Origin: Mixophyes australis
Taxonomy: Eukaryota; Chordata; Amphibia; Anura; Limnodynastidae
Direction: 5' to 3'
Length of the DNA stretch: 64,000 nucleotides
Assembly (NCBI GenBank): GCA_036250195.1
Contig: JAVHZZ010000011.1
Span: 813,001-877,000, forward strand
In this document: positions 58,443 through 64,000 of the stretch, one piece after another
How the letters are laid out: each line of letters opens with the position of its first letter
Position numbering within the stretch: position 1 is the first letter of the stretch
Notes under the pieces: generated by a model
What the model was told of the DNA's origin: nothing
The model's database searches: none
What the model saw: the letters and a program-made list of their open reading frames with translations, nothing else
Program-made: the position numbers and the translations under genes

Positions 58443-58781
58443 TCATCATCAGCTATTTATATAGCGCCACTAATTCTGCAGCGTTGTACAGAGACCTCAC
58501 TCACATCAGTCCCTGCCCCATTGGAGCTTACAGTCTAAATTCCCTAACATACACACATACACACACACACACACATAGACTAGAGTCATTTTGATAGCAG
58601 CCCATTAACCTACTAGCATGTTTTTGGAGTGTGGGAAGAGACTTGTGCACCCGGAGGAAACCCACGAAAACATGGGGAGAACATAAAAACTCCACACAGA
58701 TAAGACCATGGTCAGGAATTGAACTCATGACCCCAGTGCTGTGAGGCAGATGTGCTAACCACTGAGCCAACGTACTGTCCG
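58443..58781 (-). mobile_element. SINE, antisense, full length with target duplication
   Basis: Full-length reverse-strand copy of the SINE seen at 92-439: tail (CAT)n and ATATAGCGCC at the left; box B and box A complements (GGAATTGAACTCATG and CCACTGAGCCA) at the right. A perfect 9-bp duplication, TATACTTCA, flanks it (58434-58442 and 58782-58790). Contains an internal (CA)n at about 58552-58576. Confidence 0.92.
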
Positions 58782-58869
58782 TATACTTCAATATGCAGCA
58801 TATTGTAATGGAGAGCCCTCTAATCTTTTATCAATGCCAACATGTATTTATATAAGCAGTAATTAAACA

Positions 58870-58950
58870 ATTCTGTAATAATAAATATTAAAGTAATAAT
58901 ACATACAGAGAGGTAAGAGGGCCCTACTCGCAAGCCTACAATCTATGGGG
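58870..58950 (-). mobile_element. L2-type LINE tail fragment, antisense
   Basis: Plus-strand ACATACAGAGAGGTAAGAGG then GCCCTACTCGCAAGCC matches the 3' untranslated part of the LINE at 40278-40926. Diverged and short. Confidence 0.65.
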
Positions 58951-61249
58951 TTCCTCCATTTCCTAAATATCAGTGTTCTGCAATAATGCCCAGTTCAGTG
59001 TAGAATGTTTCTTTTTTCTTTTATATTATGATGTGTTCAGTATATAATAGAGAGCAGAATGAGCACAATGGCATGTGGCTTTCGTATTAGACAATTGCAC
59101 TAACAACGTTAATTGGTACTGCTGTTCACAGCTATATATTGGGTGCAGTGGAAGGCATGTAAAACTTCATTTATATGAAATCACTGTGTTCTTTGAATAT
59201 TATTTTTGAGTTTATTCTGCTAGAAATGCAGAGATCTATGTAAGGTGCATTTATAACAAAGCCCCAGTAATATATTATCCCCCGAAAACACAGCAAAAAT
59301 CTGATGTATAACAGAAAAAAATGTTCTTTCCTAGTTTTTTCCATAGGCAGCATTTTACAGAAAGGTAACTCTAGCCAGCAAAGTGCTTAAATGGGCACAC
59401 TGCATAAATGGCTGTCAATGACATTGCTTAATAATCGAACACCGGTCATCTGTGTCCTTGTGAGACTCAGATTAATGTATTTTATTCCTGTATTTGTTAT
59501 AGTTATAATATGGGACGAGGCTTCATATTAGAAATCACAGCTTTTGCACTTGTGTTGAAATTTTCATGGGAACTATATTACTGAAAATTAGTTTAATGTC
59601 CACGTTTTGGGGAATTTTACTCATAATCGTCAAAAGAATTAAGCCATGTTTCTACAAAGATAAGTGTCTAATATGTCAGGATCCATCAATACTAAGTGCA
59701 GCCAAAGGTCCGATCTTGTGAGGCCACAATGGGCGTTTTACGATGCGCTGTACCACCCCCCGTAATTACAGAACGTATTGTTTTGCTGTCTTCCTTAAGC
59801 AATAAATGATTAAGTGACTCATTGTATGTGGTGCTCCTACCACAGTGTTAAGTACATGATGTCATCCCAAGGACAGGGCGGCTTATTGAGTACATACAGG
59901 CTGATAGGTGGATCATATGCAGTATGTTTTTTCCCTTTGACAAAACTCCTAGAGGGCATCTATCTATACAGTGAGAGACTGAAGTGACACAACTTAGCAG
60001 TCACACAGCTGCATGGTGGAGAACTACGCACAGTCACACGTGTTTATAATTATACAATTGACATGGGGCGAGCAGCAGTAATCCCTGGATGTGAGCACCT
60101 GTCACTACTGCTCTGTGATTACCTGTAGTTTACCAGCAGCTGTGCAGACCACAGAAATACATGTGGAAAATATAATTGGAAAAAGATAAGCTTCATATTG
60201 ACCTTTCAGAAAAGGCTGTTAAGAAATGACTAGACATTCTGCTTAGTTTTTGTGCTGCGATTAAATTGGAGAGCAGCTAACACAATTTAAATGCCAAGTC
60301 TTGGAATGGTAATCTTACTATATTGTAACCCCTGCAGTAAGGGTCAGCAGTGCTGTGTATGAGTCACGTTTGTATAGGGCAGTGAATACATCATGTATCT
60401 GCTGTCATAGAGTCACAACAGGAATTACTCAGACAGGGTAATAGGTGCATGTCTCAGGCCTTGCTGGGTGCAGTTGGAAATGGTTATAAATTAATTAGCA
60501 GAACAGTTCAGTAACTAGCATCCACCACCATCCTGATCCCAGGAGATGCCTTACAGGTGACATGTGGCTCAGTCCTATCAATTGGTGCAGACTCAAGGTT
60601 GGTGTTGCTGAAAATATCCTAGCTGTAGTTGTATGACGAAATGTCACTGATTCAGTGCTGTGAGCACCCCTAAACCCAGGCACCCTAGGTGATCAGCTGG
60701 AGGTGGTATAAGCACTGGGTATAGGATACTGTGTATCTGACCTAAGTTTATTACTGACAGAAGGGTAATACCATTATCTAATAGGTCTAGTAGGACACAC
60801 ATCTGTTTGTAACTCCCCTTTGAGCTAACATCATTGCACTGCTGTCCACTGCCAACTAGACCACCCATCACCAGATATCATGGTCCAAGGCTATTCCAGA
60901 ATACTCTAGCCATTTACATGTGGGGACATGGGGCAGCTGTTAGATCGGCTCACATAATCATCTTCATACAAATATAAAACACTTAATGTGTGAAGGCAGT
61001 GGGAAATTACAGAGTAGTACCAAGGAGTCACCACACCAAAGACAGGGATGTTTATAAAATCTCCTGGATACCATCTCCGTCAGCAGTGAGACCCAAACCG
61101 TTCAACTGACGACGTTGTCATTTCTGTTCCTCTTTTTCTGACTGCTGCAGCCTCCTTGGTGATGGCTGCTGCTGTCACAATTTATGTTAACATGGGGTAA
61201 AAGTGCTCTGGCTCTGTGTCCAGCAGTGAACATGATGCAAAGGAAATAG
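58951..61249. other. Unannotated stretch
   Basis: 2.3 kb, unique-looking and low in recognisable repeats. The 59700-60310 part could hide conserved non-coding sequence, but I cannot test this without comparison. Confidence 0.45.
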
Positions 61250-61765
61250 GTTGACTGTGTAACAGTTTATCGGGGTGACATTGTGATGGGGTTACAGTTT
61301 GTTAGGGTGACAGTGTGATGAGGTTACTTATGACAGGGTGACTGTGTTACAGTTTGACAGGCTTACAGTATGACAGAGTGACTGTGTAACAGTTCATAAG
61401 GGTGACACTGTGAATGGGTAACAGTTTGTCAGGGTGATGGGGTAACAGTATGACTCCCTTACTGTTTAATAGTTTGTCAGGGTGATAGAGTTACAGTATG
61501 ACATGGTGACTGTGACAGGTTACAGTATGAGAAGGTGTGACAGTTTGTCAGGGTGACAGTGTAATGGGGTTACAGTATGACAGGGTGGCTGTTTGACAGG
61601 GTTACAGTATGATAGGGTGATAGTTTGTCAGAGTGACCCTGTGATGGGGTTACAGTATGACAGGGTGACTGTGTAACAGTTTGTCAGGGTGACGGTTACA
61701 GTATGACAAGGTGACTAACAGTTTATCGGGGTTACAGTATGACAAGGTGACTGTGTGACACATGT
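61250..61765. repeat. Degenerate minisatellite
   Basis: Irregular repetition of AGGGTGACTGTGTAACAG, TTTGTCAGGGTGACAG and GGGTTACAGTATGAC over about 500 bp. Units diverge in length and order, so this array is older than the others. Confidence 0.8.
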
Positions 61766-63420
61766 ATGCATGGTAACATCTCACACTTGGGTCATTGATC
61801 GTTCATGTACAGTGTCCAGAAATTCTTCATATAAGCCCAGTAATCAATCTGTACACATACATGAGCCGCGGCCTAAGCTGTGACTGGCAGGATGGGGAAG
61901 TGGAGATAAGTGAGTCATTAATAACGGGAAATGCATCTCTCTGGCAGCAGTGAGAAGAAACAACAGATTATTTTTTTTAGCAGTGACAGAAGCTTTTTTT
62001 ATTCTTGTTTTCCCTCTGTTTTTATACTGTTTAAACAAAGTTAGTATCTGGAATTGAGCCGTGGTGATGTGGGGTGCGTGCTTGGGGTCCATGGGTGGAT
62101 AGCAGCAGGGTGGTTGCGTCTGCGGCCTGTAACTGGTATTATCTTACTTTACAGATTGTGCCGGAGCTCATTTCTTCATACTGATGTGTAATATTATTTT
62201 CCCATGTCCAATGTTTGTATTTACATTTAATTTACCTAGAGATAAGTGATTGAGGTGGCACATTGTGGCTACTTAATGTATTCTGACACGTTTTTCATCC
62301 CATAAGCACCTTACAGGCTCATTTAAGGGGATCTGCCATAAAATTATAAATCTATTAAAGCTATAATTATTAAAGTAGTGTTTGTGGGATTTGCATGCAA
62401 ATGTTGCAATATAATTCACTCATTGAAATATCTTTGTGATATCTAGATATGCTTAGATAATACATAAAATACAATCTGCTGGAAATTCTTTAAGCAGTAT
62501 TAATTGTTGTTGAATTTATCACACATGAGTACTGGGGGAAGTGAGCCTGAATATTATCAACATTATCCACACTAACATATTGTTTGCAATTTGACTGAAT
62601 ATACAATGCAATGTTGTTGTTTCTGAGTATTATTTTTTAATGCTTTTAGGGTACAATGACAGATCATAGTCAAGGGCATTATGGCTGACTGGTTAATTTG
62701 CTGTATAAGTGCGTTACCTCCTCGTTCAGAAATCTGTTTCTCTAAACACTGTATAATCCCTAATCAAACTGTTGCTGCCAATAGAGAGCTCATCACCCAC
62801 TCACAAAGCAGATGCTTCATTAGGTGAAGGTGAGTGCCAAACGCTTTGTCTGCGGATTGGAGCCCCCTACCTGGCCCTAGGATGACCCCATGTCTGGGGG
62901 CAGCTATATTTTATATAAGGTCACAATCTGCCCTGTAATGTGGCACAATCCAGAAGACTGTACTTCCCGTTATCTGTAGCGGTCCCTCCAGATTCCATGA
63001 CAATAAGTTACTGCTGCTTCTATCTAACACGTGACAGAAATAGCTTCAACATTGGGATTATTTTAGTCTTGTAAAACACCATAATGAACTCTGTTACTGC
63101 AAATCATCTCATAGAACATACAGTTTATACATATTCCCCATGGGGTGAGGAAAGAAAGGATGTGTCTCGGAATCTCCACATCACTTCAGGTCTGTCCAGG
63201 GCCGCCAAGAGGAATTTGGGGACCCCGGTCAGAAACTTTTTGCAAAAACAACCCCTTCCCCATAAATGATAAGGTAAAGGTCCAAAGGGGGTGGGGTCAC
63301 CGTTTTGGGGGCATGGTCATCATGGAGCGTCACTTTAAACATGACATATTGGGGAAGATTCAATTAGAAAAGAATATGCACAATAGTGGTGTGAGCAAAA
63401 ATGAGCGGATATTTTTGCCA
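61766..63420. other. Unannotated stretch
   Basis: No gene recognised. A palindromic double octamer lies at 62389-62402. Confidence 0.45.
62389..62402. promoter_or_regulatory. Palindromic octamer pair
   Basis: ATTTGCATGCAAAT is a perfect 14-bp palindrome made of two overlapping ATGCAAAT octamers, the POU/Oct factor site. The surroundings are AT-rich with homeodomain-like TAAT words (62355-62380). Binding is inferred only from sequence. Confidence 0.35.
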
Positions 63421-64000
63421 TACTACCAGTTATTACTACCAGTTATTACTACCAGTTATTACTACCAGTTATTACTACCAGTTATTACTACCAGTTATTA
63501 CTACCAGTTATTACTACCAGTTATTACTACCAGTTATTACTACCAGTTATTACTACCAGTTATTACTACCAGTTATTACTACCAGTTATTACTACCAGTT
63601 ATTACTACCAGTTATTACTACCAGTTATTACTACCAGTTATTACTACCAGTTATTACTACCAGTTATTACTACCAGTTATTACTACCAGTTATTACTACC
63701 AGTTATTACTACCAGTTATTACTACCAGTTATTACTACCAGTTATTACTACCAGTTATTACTACCAGTTATTACTACCAGTTATTACTACCAGTTAATAC
63801 TACCAGTTAATACTACCAGTTATTACTACCAGTTATTACTACCAGTTATTACTACCAGTTATTACTACCAGTTATTACTACCAGTTATTACTACCAGTTA
63901 TTACTACCAGTTAATACTACCAGTTAATACTACCAGTTATTACTACCAGTTATTACTACCAGTTATTACTACCAGTTATTACTACCAGTTATTACTACCA
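63421..64000. repeat. 13-bp minisatellite, runs off the window
   Basis: About 45 copies of AGTTATTACTACC, almost without variation. The only variants (AGTTAATAC) come in pairs at 63794/63807 and 63911/63924, exactly nine units (117 bp) apart. The forward frame of 221 codons is an artefact of the 13-bp period. Confidence 0.97.

Overview
The window is vertebrate nuclear DNA, most likely from an anuran amphibian. It is made almost entirely of transposable-element (TE) relics and tandem repeats, and I find no host protein-coding gene I can support. The amphibian guess rests on the mix of elements: a tRNA-derived V-SINE-like SINE, L2/CR1-type LINEs with frog-like 'GCGCTATATAAATA' tails, Tc1-like transposons, many short hAT elements with 8-bp target duplications, and solo LTRs. 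The species cannot be named from this. Long open frames do exist (up to 974 codons), but they lie inside tandem arrays and are by-products of repeat units that lack stop codons.

Layout. 1-2815: a SINE sits in the edge of a 22-bp minisatellite with higher-order structure. 2816-9600: LINE remnants and three short hAT elements in unique-looking DNA. 9700-14400: 35-bp, 31-bp and 24-bp minisatellites, two more hAT elements and one likely hAT start. 14800-15930: a dead Tc1-like transposon. 17077-19780: a 30-bp minisatellite of about 90 copies. 19900-20170: a CpG-rich patch that could be a promoter. 20180-21690: two more arrays. 22634-23624: an inverted-repeat DNA element with a long hairpin. 24122-31370: a nest of LTRs, a Tc1 fragment and a 60-bp array. 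35172-37934: a 35-bp minisatellite open in three reverse frames. 38611-38932: a 32-bp array. 39800-45095: LINE, SINE and Tc1 pieces, including the longest LINE copy. 45176-46126: a 28/39-bp array. 46638-49250: a Harbinger-like MITE, a perfect 22-bp-arm hairpin and a Penelope-like region with a decayed hammerhead motif. 52079-54022: two copies of an element carrying a near-complete type III hammerhead ribozyme fold, and a solo LTR inserted in a (TG)n(TA)n(CA)n tract. 54180-63400: MITEs, one intact SINE and large stretches with nothing recognisable. 63421-64000: a 13-bp array that runs off the window.

The most interesting signal is the pair of hammerhead folds (52447-52501 and 53379-53433). Stem III, cleavage-site C, stem I, the CUGAGGA core box and stem II are all in place, but the same single core position (G12) is changed in both copies. 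The second theme is that many minisatellites lie inside or next to TEs and have been amplified again as higher-order blocks of 29 to 37 units.
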